DNA of 61,642 nucleotides. It comes from Myxococcota bacterium. Its GTDB lineage: Bacteria; Myxococcota_A; UBA9160; UBA6930. This document shows, in pieces, positions 13,077 to 21,683 of the stretch (its first letter is position 1; each line of letters begins with the position of its first letter). A program made the translations under genes and the position numbers. The notes beneath the pieces were generated by a model. That model had not been told where the DNA came from. It saw only the letters and a list, made by a program, of their open reading frames with translations, and ran no database searches. Location: positions 1 to 61,642 of the forward strand of contig JANQFK010000050.1 of the NCBI GenBank assembly GCA_028277885.1, in the 5' to 3' direction.

Positions 13077-14189
13077 CTAGCGCAGCGCCCGGCTGATCTT
13101 GCGCCGCTTCTCGTTGATCTCCTGCAGCTCGATCAGCGTCGCGTCCGCGACGTCCGCCCCCGCCACCTCGTCGTCCTCGCGGCGCAGCTCCTCCATGTCG
13201 ACCCAGGCCGCGTACACCGGGCGCGTGCGCTCGGTGATGATGCCGGCCTTGAGGAGGGTCTTGATCAGCACGCGGAAGATGTTCGTCCCCTCGGTCATGT
13301 AGCGGCGGCGGTCGGCGTCGGTGAACGCCTCGCGCACCGCGCCCTGGACCCACTGCCAGTCGAGGCCGAACTGCGGGTAGATGGCCTGCTTCTGCTCGGC
13401 GTTCACGAGGTTGAAGAGCAGGGTCTGGAAGCAGCGCGCCGCCCAGTCCTCGACCTTCTCGTGCTCCTCCTCGGAGAGCTTGGGCACGGTCTTGTCGGCC
13501 CAGATCTTCCCGAAGCGGTGGTGGAAGGCCTCGTCGGCCATCACCAGCTGCACGGTGCGCCGCAGCAGCGGGTCGCGGGTGCGCGAGTGCAGAGTCGCGA
13601 AGGCGCCCATGGCGAGGCCCTCGATCAGCATCTGCATGCCGACGAGCTTCTTGTAGACCTCCGGCGCCATCACGATCTCGTTCATCAGGTTGGCCAGGGT
13701 CGCGCCGCAGCCGATGGGCGTGCCCCAGCGCTTCTCGATGTACTTCGAGAAGCCCGTGACGTGACGGGCCTCCTCGCGCACCTGGTTGGCCGCGTACTCC
13801 TGGGCGCCCGGGTCGCGCAGCACGTGGCACAGGCTGGCCGACAGCGAGAGCGCGCCCTGCTCGCCGTGGAGGATCGAGGAGAGCGTGAAGCGCGTGCTCT
13901 CGTTGGCGAGCTGGATCTGCTGCTTCTCGTCGAGCTTCTCGGCGACCTCGCAGTTGAGCTCGACGATGAAGTCCCTCGGCATGAGGGTGTCGTCGTCCAT
14001 GTCGAAGGGCTCGGCCTCGTAGTCGATGTAGGCGGGATCGTTCGGGTCCCAGAAGTGATCCCGGGTGGCCGAGATGATCGCGTCGAAGGCGTCGGTGCGG
14101 TCCGCGTAGCGCTCGACCTCGATCATGGCCATGAAGTCGTCGCGATCGACGGTGTTGTAGATGGGGTCGTGGGTGATGTGGTCCGGCAT
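13077..14189 (-). CDS. Ferritin-like diiron protein
   Basis: A 370-residue protein with four helix-borne carboxylate/histidine motifs in the order expected of a diiron four-helix bundle: HGEQGALS (about 130), EEARHVTGF (about 165, ExxH), IEGLAMG (about 211) and ADEAFHHRFG (about 240, ExxH). Such folds occur in oxygenases, N-oxygenases of the AurF type, fatty-acyl desaturases and ferritin-like proteins; I cannot choose among them. No signal peptide is seen. It follows a TetR gene by 19 bases on the same strand and is probably regulated by it. Confidence 0.7.
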   Translation of the reverse strand: MPDHITHDPIYNTVDRDDFMAMIEVERYADRTDAFDAIISATRDHFWDPNDPAYIDYEAEPFDMDDDTLMPRDFIVELNCEVAEKLDEKQQIQLANESTRFTLSSILHGEQGALSLSASLCHVLRDPGAQEYAANQVREEARHVTGFSKYIEKRWGTPIGCGATLANLMNEIVMAPEVYKKLVGMQMLIEGLAMGAFATLHSRTRDPLLRRTVQLVMADEAFHHRFGKIWADKTVPKLSEEEHEKVEDWAARCFQTLLFNLVNAEQKQAIYPQFGLDWQWVQGAVREAFTDADRRRYMTEGTNIFRVLIKTLLKAGIITERTRPVYAAWVDMEELRREDDEVAGADVADATLIELQEINEKRRKISRALR

Positions 14190-14208
14190 GGGTTCCTCTG
14201 GATGCGAG

Positions 14209-14874
14209 TCAATCGCGGTGGACGGGTTCGGCGGGCGCGTTGAAGAGGGGATGGGCGTGGAGGAGGATCTCGATCACCTGCTCGCGGGGTGCGCGGGAGG
14301 GGTCCTCGACCCACCACGTCACCACCCGGGCCGTCATGCCGGCGATGGCCCGAGCGGCCGCCCCGGGGTGCACGTGCGCGGGGACCTCGCCGGCGGCGAT
14401 GCGCCCCGCGAGGCGCTCCTCGAGCTCGGACTCGAGGGCCGCGAGCACCTCGTCGCCGACGCCGCCGGCCTCGCCGCCGCGTCCGAAGAGCACCTGCACG
14501 AGCTCGCGGTTCGCCTCGGCGAAGCGCAGCAGCTCGGCGGTGCGCGCGCGCAGCTCGGCGCGCGGGTCCGCGAGACCGCGGCTGGCCTCGAGCTGGCGCG
14601 CGCGCAGCTCCGCGAGGGCGGTGGCGGCGATCTCGGCGAAGAGCGCCTTCTTGTCCTCGAAGTGGAGATAGAAGGTGCCGGCCGCCACGCCGGCCCGGCG
14701 CGCGATGCGCGCGCTGGTCGCGCCGTGCAGGCCCTCGGCGGCGAACAGCTCCGTGGCGGCGGCCACCAGGCGGCGCCGCGTCTCGGCGCGGCTGCGCGCC
14801 GGGGCGCTCTGGCCCTCCTGGGAGGCCTCGGCGGGAGCCTGGCGCGGGATGAGGTCGGCTTCAGCGACTGACAT
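14209..14874 (-). CDS. TetR/AcrR-family transcriptional repressor
   Basis: A 221-residue regulator. The N-terminal helix-turn-helix reads RRRLVAAATELFAAEGLHG, then TSARIARRAGVAAGTFYLHFEDKKALF, the classical TetR pattern; the C-terminal half is a variable ligand domain. A 20-bp palindrome covers the start codon. The likely target is its own operon with the ferritin-like gene. A TAGGCT box lies 13 nt before the ATG, giving a very short leader. The ligand is unknown. Confidence 0.88.
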   Translation of the reverse strand: MSVAEADLIPRQAPAEASQEGQSAPARSRAETRRRLVAAATELFAAEGLHGATSARIARRAGVAAGTFYLHFEDKKALFAEIAATALAELRARQLEASRGLADPRAELRARTAELLRFAEANRELVQVLFGRGGEAGGVGDEVLAALESELEERLAGRIAAGEVPAHVHPGAAARAIAGMTARVVTWWVEDPSRAPREQVIEILLHAHPLFNAPAEPVHRD

Positions 14875-14885
14875 GGACGTCAGTC
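14866..14885. promoter_or_regulatory. TetR operator candidate overlapping the tetR start codon
   Basis: GACTGAC and GTCAGTC form perfect 7-bp arms separated by 6 bp. The start codon (14872-14874) lies in the palindrome, so binding would block transcription start and ribosome access of the autoregulated operon. TGACTGA-like half-sites are common for TetR proteins that sense acyl-CoA or lipids, but that link is inference. Confidence 0.6.
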
Positions 14886-14960
14886 AGGAGCCTAGTTGGG
14901 ACGGGGCCGGGGTCAACCGCCACAGCCGGAGCCGACCGGGCGCCCCCCCTCGGGGGCTCC

Positions 14961-15779
14961 CTACTCCATGGCGGAGCGGCCGAGGGCCGCGATGGCGCGC
15001 CGGCGCAGGCCCCGCGGCACCCAGCGCTGGGCGACGGAGAGCACGCGGTTCTGGACGCCCGGGACGCAGATCGCCGCCCCCCGCTCCAGAGCCTCCAGGG
15101 AGGCATCCACGACCGCCTCGGCGGACATCCAGGCGAACTCCGGCAGGCGGTCCACCTTGACGCCGGCCCGCTCCTGGAACTCGGTGCGGGTGAAGCCCGG
15201 CAGCAGCGCCTGGACCCGCACGCCGGAGTCCCGCAGCTCTTCGTGGAGGGACTCGCTGAAGCTGGTCACGAACGCCTTGGTGGCACCGTAGGTGGCGTTG
15301 TAGGCCGTGGCCGACTCCCCGGCGAGGGAGGAGACGTTGATGACGGCGCCGTGGCCCCGCTCCACCATGCGCGGCAGCACGGCGCGGGAGAGGCGCACCA
15401 GCGCCACCACGTTGAGCTCGATCTCGCTCACCTCGCGGTCGAGGTCGAGCTCCGCGAAGGGCCCGACCGTGCCGAAGCCGGCGTTGTTCACCAGCAGGTC
15501 CGGCGCCCAGTCGGCGAGGCGCGCCTCCACGCGCGCCCGCTCGGAGGCGACCACGAGATCCGCGGCCTCCACCTCGGCCTGGATCCCGCTGCGGGCCTCG
15601 AGCCGCTTGGCCAGCGCCTCGAGGCGCTCGGCGTCGCGGGCCACCAGCACCAGATCGTACTGGTCCCGGGCGAGGCGGTCCGCGAAGGCGGCACCGATGC
15701 CCGTGGAAGCGCCGGTCACGAGGGCCCGGCGGCGCGGGCCCCGGGCGTGGGGTGCAGGGGGGGTTTCGCTCGTCTCCAT
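14961..15779 (-). CDS. SDR-family oxidoreductase (DltE/YqjQ-like)
   Basis: A 272-residue short-chain dehydrogenase with ALVTGASTGIG near residue 20, DLLVNNAGFG, NVSSLAGESATAYNATYGATKAF (catalytic Ser, Tyr, Lys) and PGFTRTEFQERAG. This pattern is common in SDRs that act on lipid-like or acyl substrates; the substrate is not visible. A short proline-rich N-terminus precedes the fold, and an AGGAAGG Shine-Dalgarno fixes the ATG. The gene is a single unit divergent from the DUF3047-like gene. Confidence 0.82.
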   Translation of the reverse strand: METSETPPAPHARGPRRRALVTGASTGIGAAFADRLARDQYDLVLVARDAERLEALAKRLEARSGIQAEVEAADLVVASERARVEARLADWAPDLLVNNAGFGTVGPFAELDLDREVSEIELNVVALVRLSRAVLPRMVERGHGAVINVSSLAGESATAYNATYGATKAFVTSFSESLHEELRDSGVRVQALLPGFTRTEFQERAGVKVDRLPEFAWMSAEAVVDASLEALERGAAICVPGVQNRVLSVAQRWVPRGLRRRAIAALGRSAME

Positions 15780-15870
15780 GGGACCTTCCTGTGGCCGTGG
15801 GCTGTGGACGGAGTCTAACCCGGCCCGCCGGCGTTCTGGCGAGGAAGTCGGGACCCGCGAAACTCGGAGG

Positions 15871-16608
15871 GTGCACGCACGCCTCGCGCAGCTCCTCGGG
15901 CTGGCCCTCGCGCTCGGGATCCCGGCCGCGGGGTCCCTCGCCGCCGGGGCGGGCCCGCTGCCGCCGCCTCCCGAGGGCTGGGAGCCCCTCACCTTCGAGC
16001 GGGTCGAGCAGGCCACGCGCTACGAGGCCGCGGAGGGCGCGCTGCGGGCGGAGAGCCGCTGCTCGGCGTCGGCCCTGGTGCGCTCCCTCGAGGACGGGGC
16101 CCTGGCCCGCACCCCGCTGCTGCGCTGGCGCTGGCGGGTCGAGCAGCCGATGCCCGCCCACGACGAGCGCACCAAGGGGGGCGACGACTTCGCGGCCCGG
16201 GTCTACGTGCTGTTCCGCTTCGACCCGCAGCAGGCGAGCCTGTGGGAGCGGGCGCGCCACCGGCTGGGCCGCACGCTGCTCGATCGGGAGCCTCCGGGAC
16301 GCGCCGTCAGCTACGTCTGGAGCAGCCGGGAGCCCGCCGGGACGAGCTGGGCCAGCCCCTACACCTCGAGCGCGCGGCTGATCTCCATGGGCCGGGGTCC
16401 GCTCACCGGCTGGCGGCCCGAGCAGGTGGACCCGCGGGCCGACTACCGGCGCCTGTTCGGCAGCGAGCCCACCGAGGCCGTGGCCGTGGCGCTGATGACG
16501 GACACCGACGACACCTGCAGCCACGCCGTGGCGTGGTTCGACGACTTCGCCCTCGCACCCGCCGCGGCCCCGGAACCGCCCGCCGCCCCGGGACGTAACT
16601 CCCCGTAG
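15871..16608 (+). CDS. DUF3047-type exported protein
   Basis: A 245-residue protein with an N-terminal signal sequence (LAQLLGLALALGIPAAGSLAAGA) and a mature domain with GWEPLTFERVEQATRYE, LLRWRWRVEQ, GDDFAARVYVLFRFD, AVSYVWSS and DYRRLFGSEPTEAVAVALMTDTDDT, which I recognise as the DUF3047 fold, a family of unknown function with a beta-sandwich look. It is probably periplasmic. The GTG start is chosen because the signal peptide begins there; the GGAGG directly before it is too close to be a good Shine-Dalgarno, so the exact start is uncertain. Confidence 0.72.
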   Translation: MHARLAQLLGLALALGIPAAGSLAAGAGPLPPPPEGWEPLTFERVEQATRYEAAEGALRAESRCSASALVRSLEDGALARTPLLRWRWRVEQPMPAHDERTKGGDDFAARVYVLFRFDPQQASLWERARHRLGRTLLDREPPGRAVSYVWSSREPAGTSWASPYTSSARLISMGRGPLTGWRPEQVDPRADYRRLFGSEPTEAVAVALMTDTDDTCSHAVAWFDDFALAPAAAPEPPAAPGRNSP

Positions 16609-16660
16609 AGCGCCGCATCGGACGTCCAGCATCGAGCGACCCCGCCCCAGGGAGGACCCC

Positions 16661-17458
16661 GTGGACGATCCCACCCCCATCGAGTCCCCGAGCGAGCCCG
16701 GCCCGGTGAGCGTGGCCGCGCCCATCGAGAGCGCCCCGGCCCCGGCCGGGATCGCCGCCACCCTGCGCGCCCTCCCCTGGCCCCGGATCGCGATCGGGGC
16801 GGCGGTCCTGGTGGCCCTGCTCCTGCTCGGCCGGCGCGCCGCCACCCTCATCCCGGCCTTCGCCGGCTGGGTGGAGGGCCTCGGCCCGGTGGGCCCCCTG
16901 GTCTTCGTGGTCGGCTACGCGCTGGCGGTGGTCGGCTTCGTCCCCGCGTCGCTCCTCACCCTGGCGGCGGGAGCGGTGTTCGGGCTCGTCGCAGGGACCT
17001 TCTACGTCTTCGTGGCGGCCACGGTCGGCGCCACGGCGGCCTTCGTGGTCTCCCGCTACTTCGCGCGCGCCGCCATCGAACGCCGCATCGAGGGCGACGA
17101 GCGCTTCGCCGCCATCGATCGCGCCGTGGGCCGCGAGGGGCGCCGCATCGTGTTCCTGCTGAGGCTGTCGCCCGCCATCCCGTTCAACCTGCTCAACTAC
17201 GCCCTCGGCCTCACCCAGGTCCGCCTGTCGGACTACGTCGTCGCCTGCCTGGGCATGCTCCCCGGCACCCTGCTCTACGTGTACGCGGGCAAGGTGGTGG
17301 GCGACGTCGCGGCGGCCGCCTCGGGCCAGGCGGACACCAGCACGGCCAACTCGGTGCTGATCGGCGTCGGCCTCGTCGCCACCGTGATCGTCACCGTCTA
17401 CGTCACCCGCATCGCCCGCCGCGCTCTCGACGAGGCGACGGAAGCGACGGGCTCCTGA
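16661..17458 (+). CDS. TVP38/TMEM64 (DedA-like) membrane protein
   Basis: A 265-residue integral membrane protein. After a Pro/Glu-rich cytosolic N-terminus come helices around 45-65, 75-100, 105-135, then LRLSPAIPFNLLNYALGLT, the signature of the VTT/SNARE-associated domain, and two more C-terminal helices. Members are proposed lipid scramblases or transporters. It begins with GTG, 22 bases upstream of a flavoprotein disulfide reductase; the TVP38-mercuric-reductase-like pairing recurs in bacteria, but its meaning is unclear. Confidence 0.85.
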   Translation: MDDPTPIESPSEPGPVSVAAPIESAPAPAGIAATLRALPWPRIAIGAAVLVALLLLGRRAATLIPAFAGWVEGLGPVGPLVFVVGYALAVVGFVPASLLTLAAGAVFGLVAGTFYVFVAATVGATAAFVVSRYFARAAIERRIEGDERFAAIDRAVGREGRRIVFLLRLSPAIPFNLLNYALGLTQVRLSDYVVACLGMLPGTLLYVYAGKVVGDVAAAASGQADTSTANSVLIGVGLVATVIVTVYVTRIARRALDEATEATGS

Positions 17459-17480
17459 GCCCGGCCCGAGAGGAGATCCC

Positions 17481-19010
17481 ATGCCCCGCGCCATCGAGAT
17501 CGCGCCCGTCGACGAGCACAACCAGCGCCTGGTCCGGAACGTGCACCCGTCGGACTGGGTCAACCCCACGCCGAAGGGCCGCTACAACCTCGTGGTCGTG
17601 GGCGCCGGCACCGGCGGCCTCATCACCGCGCTGATCGCCTCGTCCCTGGGAGCCCGGGTCGCGCTCGTCGAGCGGCACCTGATGGGCGGCGACTGCCTCA
17701 ACGTCGGCTGCGTGCCCTCGAAGGCCGTGATCCGCGCCTCGCGCATCGCCCAGGAGGCGCGCCGCGCCGCGGAGCTTCTCGGCCTGCCGATCCCGCCGGA
17801 CTGGAAGCCGGACTTCGGCGCCGCCATGGAGCGCATGCGCTCCGTCCGCGCGCGCATCAGCCACGAGGACTCGGCGAAGCGCTACACCGAGGAGTTCGGG
17901 ATCGACGTGTTCCTCGGCAGCGCCCGCTTCACCGGGGAGGGGCGCGTGGACGTCGACGGCCAGGAGCTGCGCTTCAAGAAGGCGGTGATCGCCGCCGGCG
18001 CCCGGGCCGTCGCGATCCCGATCCCCGGGCTCGCCGAGGCGGGCTACCGGGACAACGAGACCCTGTTCGAGCTGACCGAGCGCCCCAACCGCCTCGGGGT
18101 GATCGGCTCCGGCCCCATCGGCTGCGAGATGGCCCAGGCCTTCCGGCGCCTGGGCTCCGAGGTCGTGCTCTTCGAGATGAAGAACCAGATCCTCACCCGC
18201 GAGGATCCCGACGCCGCCGCGGTGGTGCAGAACGCCTTCGTGCGCGAGGGCATCGAGCTGGTGCTCGGCTGCGACATCGAGAAGATCGAGCGCAAGGGCG
18301 ACGAGAAGGTGGTCCACGTGCGCTGCGACGGCTCCGGCCAGCGCCAGGTGGTGGTGGACGAGCTCCTGCTCGGCGTGGGCCGCGCGCCGAACGTCGAGGG
18401 GCTGGGCCTCGAGACCCTCGGAGTGGACTTCGACCCGCGCAAGGGCGTCGCCGTGGACGACCAGCTGCGCACCAGCAACAAGGACGTCTTCGCCGTGGGC
18501 GACGTCTGCATGGACTGGAAGTTCACCCACGCCGCCGAGGCGGCGGCGAAGATCGCCGTGCAGAACGCCCTGTTCTTCGGGCGCAAGAAGCTCTCCTCCC
18601 TGCACATGCCCTGGTCCACCTACACCGACCCGGAGATCGCTCACGTGGGCCGTTACGCCCACGATCTCGAGAAGCAGGGCGTGGCCTTCGACGTCTACCA
18701 GGTCCCCATGGCGAAGGTGGACCGCGCCATCACCGACGGCGAGGACGAGGGCTTCATCAAGGTGCTGACCGAGAAGGGCAAGGGGAAGATCCTGGGCGCC
18801 ACCATCGTCTCCAGCCACGCCGGCGAGATGATCAGCGAGATCACCACCGCCATGGTCGGGGGCCTCTCCCTCGGCACCTTCACCGAGGTGATCCACCCCT
18901 ATCCCACCCAGGCCGAGGCGGTGAAGCGCGCGGCCGGGGAGTACACCCGGACGCGGCTCACCCCGACGGTGAAGCGGATCTTCGATACCGTGATGCGGCT
19001 GCGCCGCTAG
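17481..19010 (+). CDS. FAD-dependent pyridine nucleotide-disulfide oxidoreductase (mercuric reductase-like)
   Basis: A 509-residue class I disulfide reductase. It contains an FAD site VVVGAGTGGLITALIASSLG, the redox-active disulfide GGDCLNVGCVPSKA, a second Rossmann GSGPIGCEMAQAF, FAVGDV and the dimer-interface HPYPTQAE. The spacing CLNVGC matches mercuric reductase and dihydrolipoamide dehydrogenase, but it lacks the N-terminal MerA metal domain and the C-terminal vicinal cysteines needed for Hg(II), so mercury reduction is unlikely. The first 35 residues are an extra N-terminal segment. It probably shares an operon with the TVP38 gene before it and glutamate dehydrogenase after it. Confidence 0.88.
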   Translation: MPRAIEIAPVDEHNQRLVRNVHPSDWVNPTPKGRYNLVVVGAGTGGLITALIASSLGARVALVERHLMGGDCLNVGCVPSKAVIRASRIAQEARRAAELLGLPIPPDWKPDFGAAMERMRSVRARISHEDSAKRYTEEFGIDVFLGSARFTGEGRVDVDGQELRFKKAVIAAGARAVAIPIPGLAEAGYRDNETLFELTERPNRLGVIGSGPIGCEMAQAFRRLGSEVVLFEMKNQILTREDPDAAAVVQNAFVREGIELVLGCDIEKIERKGDEKVVHVRCDGSGQRQVVVDELLLGVGRAPNVEGLGLETLGVDFDPRKGVAVDDQLRTSNKDVFAVGDVCMDWKFTHAAEAAAKIAVQNALFFGRKKLSSLHMPWSTYTDPEIAHVGRYAHDLEKQGVAFDVYQVPMAKVDRAITDGEDEGFIKVLTEKGKGKILGATIVSSHAGEMISEITTAMVGGLSLGTFTEVIHPYPTQAEAVKRAAGEYTRTRLTPTVKRIFDTVMRLRR

Positions 19011-19035
19011 CGCGCGCCCACCGGAGGTCCCGCCC

Positions 19036-20352
19036 GTGTCCCGTAGCCGCCCGAGATCGGACGAGGAGACGGACGTCTTCACCGACGCCGTCGCCACCAT
19101 GGAGCGCATCGGGGAGGAGGCCTCGATCAGCGCCGAGGTCGTCGAGGCCCTGCGCCACCCCGACGCCTGCCTGGTGGCGTCGCTGCCGGTGCGCATGCAC
19201 GACGGGCACCTGCGCCACTTCACCGCCTACCGCTGCCGCCACGACACCTCCCGGGGGCCGGCCAAGGGCGGCATCCGCTACCACCCGGACGTCACCCTGG
19301 AGGAGGTCCAGGCCCTCTCCCTGTGGATGACGATCAAGTGCGCGGTGCTGGACCTGCCCTACGGCGGCGGCAAGGGCGGCGTGGTGGTGGACCCGAAGGA
19401 GCTCACCCCGATGGAGCTCGAGCGGCTCTCCCGGGCCTACATGCGCGCCATGGCGGACTTCGTCGGGCCCGACGTCGACATCCCCGCGCCCGACGTCTAC
19501 ACCAACGCGCGCATCATGGGCTGGATGGCGGACGAGTTCCAGACCATCAAGCGCGTGAAGGCCCCGGGCGTGATCACGGGCAAGCCCGTCGGGCTCGGCG
19601 GCAGCGAGGGCCGCGAGGAGGCGACCGGTCGCGGCGCCTTCCACGTCGTCCAGGAGCTCGCCAAGCACAAGGGCATCGAGCCCGCGGACACCCGGGTGGC
19701 GATCCAGGGCTTCGGCAACGCGGCCTACCACGTGGCGCGCCTGCTCCAGGAGACCGGCTACCGGATCGTGGCCGTGAGCGACTCCCGGGGCGGCATCTAC
19801 TCCGAGGACGGCTTCGACGTGGAGAGCATCGCGGAGATCAAGAGCCGGACCCGCGAGGTCCAGGGCGTCTACTGCAAGGGCTCCGTGTGCGAGCTCGTCG
19901 AGCACGATCGCATCTCGAACGAGGAGATCCTCGAGCTCGACGTGGACCTGCTGATCCCGGCCGCCATCGAGGGCGTGATCCACGCCCGCAACGCCAAGCG
20001 CATCAAGGCCCCGGTGGTGGTGGAGGTCGCGAACGGGCCCATCCAGGGCGACGCCGACCCGATCCTCGACGAGCGCGGCGTGCTGGTGGTGCCCGACGTG
20101 CTCGCCAACGCGGGCGGCGTGACCGTGAGCTACTTCGAGTGGGTGCAGAACCGGCAGGGCTTCCCGTGGTCCCTGGCCGAGGTGCGCGAGCGCCTCGAGG
20201 AGCGCATGGTGCGCGCCTTCGACGACGTCTGGTACGTCCACGAGAACGAGAAGCTCAGCATGCGCAGCGCCGCCTACGCGGTGGCGCTCCGGCGCCTGGA
20301 GAGGGCCCTCGAGTCCGGCGGGACCCGCGAGTTCTTCTCCAACAACCGCTGA
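19036..20352 (+). CDS. gdhA: Glu/Leu/Phe/Val-family amino-acid dehydrogenase (glutamate dehydrogenase)
   Basis: A 438-residue enzyme, normal for hexameric catabolic glutamate dehydrogenases. Substrate and catalytic residues are in GPAKGGIRYHP and LPYGGGKGGVVVDP, with DIPAPDVYTNARIMGWMADE and GLGGSEGREEATGRG before the nucleotide fold VAIQGFGNAA. It catalyses reversible deamination of glutamate to 2-oxoglutarate. GTG start with an upstream GGAGG. It is the last gene of a plus-strand run and converges on the anti-sigma gene with one base between stops. Glutamate rather than leucine specificity is an inference from overall similarity. Confidence 0.9.
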   Translation: MSRSRPRSDEETDVFTDAVATMERIGEEASISAEVVEALRHPDACLVASLPVRMHDGHLRHFTAYRCRHDTSRGPAKGGIRYHPDVTLEEVQALSLWMTIKCAVLDLPYGGGKGGVVVDPKELTPMELERLSRAYMRAMADFVGPDVDIPAPDVYTNARIMGWMADEFQTIKRVKAPGVITGKPVGLGGSEGREEATGRGAFHVVQELAKHKGIEPADTRVAIQGFGNAAYHVARLLQETGYRIVAVSDSRGGIYSEDGFDVESIAEIKSRTREVQGVYCKGSVCELVEHDRISNEEILELDVDLLIPAAIEGVIHARNAKRIKAPVVVEVANGPIQGDADPILDERGVLVVPDVLANAGGVTVSYFEWVQNRQGFPWSLAEVRERLEERMVRAFDDVWYVHENEKLSMRSAAYAVALRRLERALESGGTREFFSNNR

Positions 20353-20353
20353 G

Positions 20354-20602
20354 TCAGTCCGAGCCACCCCGCGCGGCCAGGATCGCGGACACCAGGTCCT
20401 CCGGAACCTCCTCCGGGACCGGACCCTCGGGATCCCGGCACACGGCCTTCCCCAGGGTCACCGTGTCCCGGTACTGCTCCAGGTAGATGCCGCAGGGCGG
20501 GCAGTCCGAGACGTGGCGCTCGAACTCGGCGCGCTCGTCCGCGGGTAGCTCGGCGTCCAGGTACTGCATCATGAAGTCGACGAACTCGCGGCAGGTGATC
20601 AT
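20354..20602 (-). CDS. Zinc-finger (zf-HC2) anti-sigma factor
   Basis: An 82-residue soluble protein with the zinc-binding anti-sigma motif RHVSDCPPCGIYLEQY (H-x3-C-x2-C) and an upstream Cys in ITCREF. Such short ZAS proteins bind and hold ECF sigma factors and release them on a redox or stress signal. No membrane helix is present, so sensing would be cytoplasmic. Its ATG overlaps the stop of the sigma gene by four bases, ensuring matched synthesis. Confidence 0.85.
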   Translation of the reverse strand: MITCREFVDFMMQYLDAELPADERAEFERHVSDCPPCGIYLEQYRDTVTLGKAVCRDPEGPVPEEVPEDLVSAILAARGGSD

Positions 20603-21219
20603 GCGCCCTCTCCCTGGAGGTCGGGGTCCAGGAGGGAGCGAAGCGCCTGGCGCGCCCGGTGCAGGCGGGTCTTCACCGCCCCCGGGCTCAGGTCCAGCAG
20701 CTTCGCCACCTCCGCCGTGTCCAGCTCTTCGATGTCGCGGAGGAGCAGAACGGTACGGTGGGACTCGGGAAGGTCGTCGATCCGGCGCCGGACCCACTCG
20801 CGGGTCTCGCCCCGGGCCAGCAGGGCGTCCGCCCCCTCGCGCCAGGGCGCCTCCGGGGGCTCGGCCATGTGGCCGTCCTCGATGAAGCCGGGCAGCAGGT
20901 CCTCGATGGAGGTCTCGGGCTTGCGCTTCTTGCTGCGCAGCTTCATCAGCGCCGCGTTGACCGCGATCCGGTGCAGCCAGGTCGAGAGCCGGGACTGGCC
21001 CTCGAAGCGGTCGATGGAGCGGAAGGCCGACAGGAAGGCGTCCTGGACGGCGTCCCGCGCCTCCTCCTCGTCGCGCAGCAGCCGGCGGGTCACCGCCAGC
21101 ATGCGGCCGCCGTAGCTGCGCACGAGGCGCTCGTAGGCTTCGCCGTCCCCGGCGCGGAGCGCCTCGAGCAGCTTGGGCTCGTCCTCGGGCGCGATGGCGG
21201 CGGCGGGCTGGAGGTCCAC
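20599..21219 (-). CDS. ECF RNA polymerase sigma factor
   Basis: A 206-residue group IV sigma factor. Region 2 reads DAVQDAFLSAFRSIDRFEG, then QSRLSTWLHRIAVNAAL; region 4 reads LDTAEVAKLLDLSPGAVKTRLHRARQAL. It has neither region 1.1 nor region 3. It is translationally coupled to the zinc-finger anti-sigma factor downstream and follows arsC by 8 bases. The target regulon cannot be read here; the redox-type anti-sigma and arsC neighbour suggest oxidative or thiol stress. GTG start chosen because the region-2 domain begins 20 residues later and no closer start exists. Confidence 0.9.
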   Translation of the reverse strand: MDLQPAAAIAPEDEPKLLEALRAGDGEAYERLVRSYGGRMLAVTRRLLRDEEEARDAVQDAFLSAFRSIDRFEGQSRLSTWLHRIAVNAALMKLRSKKRKPETSIEDLLPGFIEDGHMAEPPEAPWREGADALLARGETREWVRRRIDDLPESHRTVLLLRDIEELDTAEVAKLLDLSPGAVKTRLHRARQALRSLLDPDLQGEGA

Positions 21220-21227
21220 GGCGCGCG

Positions 21228-21599
21228 CTAGTCCTCGAGCAGCTCGAGGATGCGCTCGGGCGGGCGGCCCACCCGGGCCCGGGATCCCCGCACCGCGATG
21301 GGGCGCTCCAGCAGGATGGGATGGGACGCGATGGCGTCGAGGAGCGACTTCCCGTCGCTCGTGGCGTCGAGCCCCGCCTCGGCGAAGGCGGCCTCGCCGC
21401 GACGCACCCACTCGGCCACGGGGCGGCCCAGGCGCCGCTCCAGCTCCTCGAGCTCGTCGCGCGCGAGGGCGTCCTCCAGGTAGCGCCGCTCGGTGAAGGG
21501 GACGCCGCGCTCCTCGAGGAGCGCCCGGGCCGCGCGGCTCTTCGAGCAGCGCGGGTTGTGGAGCAGGACCAGCTCGTCGGCCGAGTCGGGCAGCGCCAT
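21228..21599 (-). CDS. arsC: ArsC/Spx-family arsenate reductase
   Basis: A 123-residue thioredoxin-fold protein with the glutaredoxin-linked ArsC active site HNPRCSKSR (Cys18), then ERRYLEDALARDELEEL and ILLERPIAVRGSRARVGRP, holding the arsenate-binding arginines. It reduces arsenate to arsenite with glutathione/glutaredoxin-type thiols. No arsB or arsR is nearby; instead it precedes an ECF sigma/anti-sigma pair, so a general thiol or Spx-like role is possible. A TACGTT box lies 7 nt before the ATG with no Shine-Dalgarno, suggesting a leaderless transcript. Confidence 0.85.
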   Translation of the reverse strand: MALPDSADELVLLHNPRCSKSRAARALLEERGVPFTERRYLEDALARDELEELERRLGRPVAEWVRRGEAAFAEAGLDATSDGKSLLDAIASHPILLERPIAVRGSRARVGRPPERILELLED

Positions 21600-21683
21600 C
21601 GGCGAGAACGTAGCCGACCGGCGGCGCCCTGCCCGGCCCGGCGGCGAGCCTTTCGGGCCCGCTCCGCTAGGCTGCCAGGCTGC

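Noticed and set aside
17481..19010. Mercury resistance function for the flavoprotein reductase
   Set aside because: It lacks the C-terminal vicinal cysteines and the metal-binding N-domain, and no merR, merT or merP lies nearby.
20354..21599. Arsenic resistance operon
   Set aside because: arsC is linked to a sigma/anti-sigma pair, with no arsR, arsB or acr3 gene.
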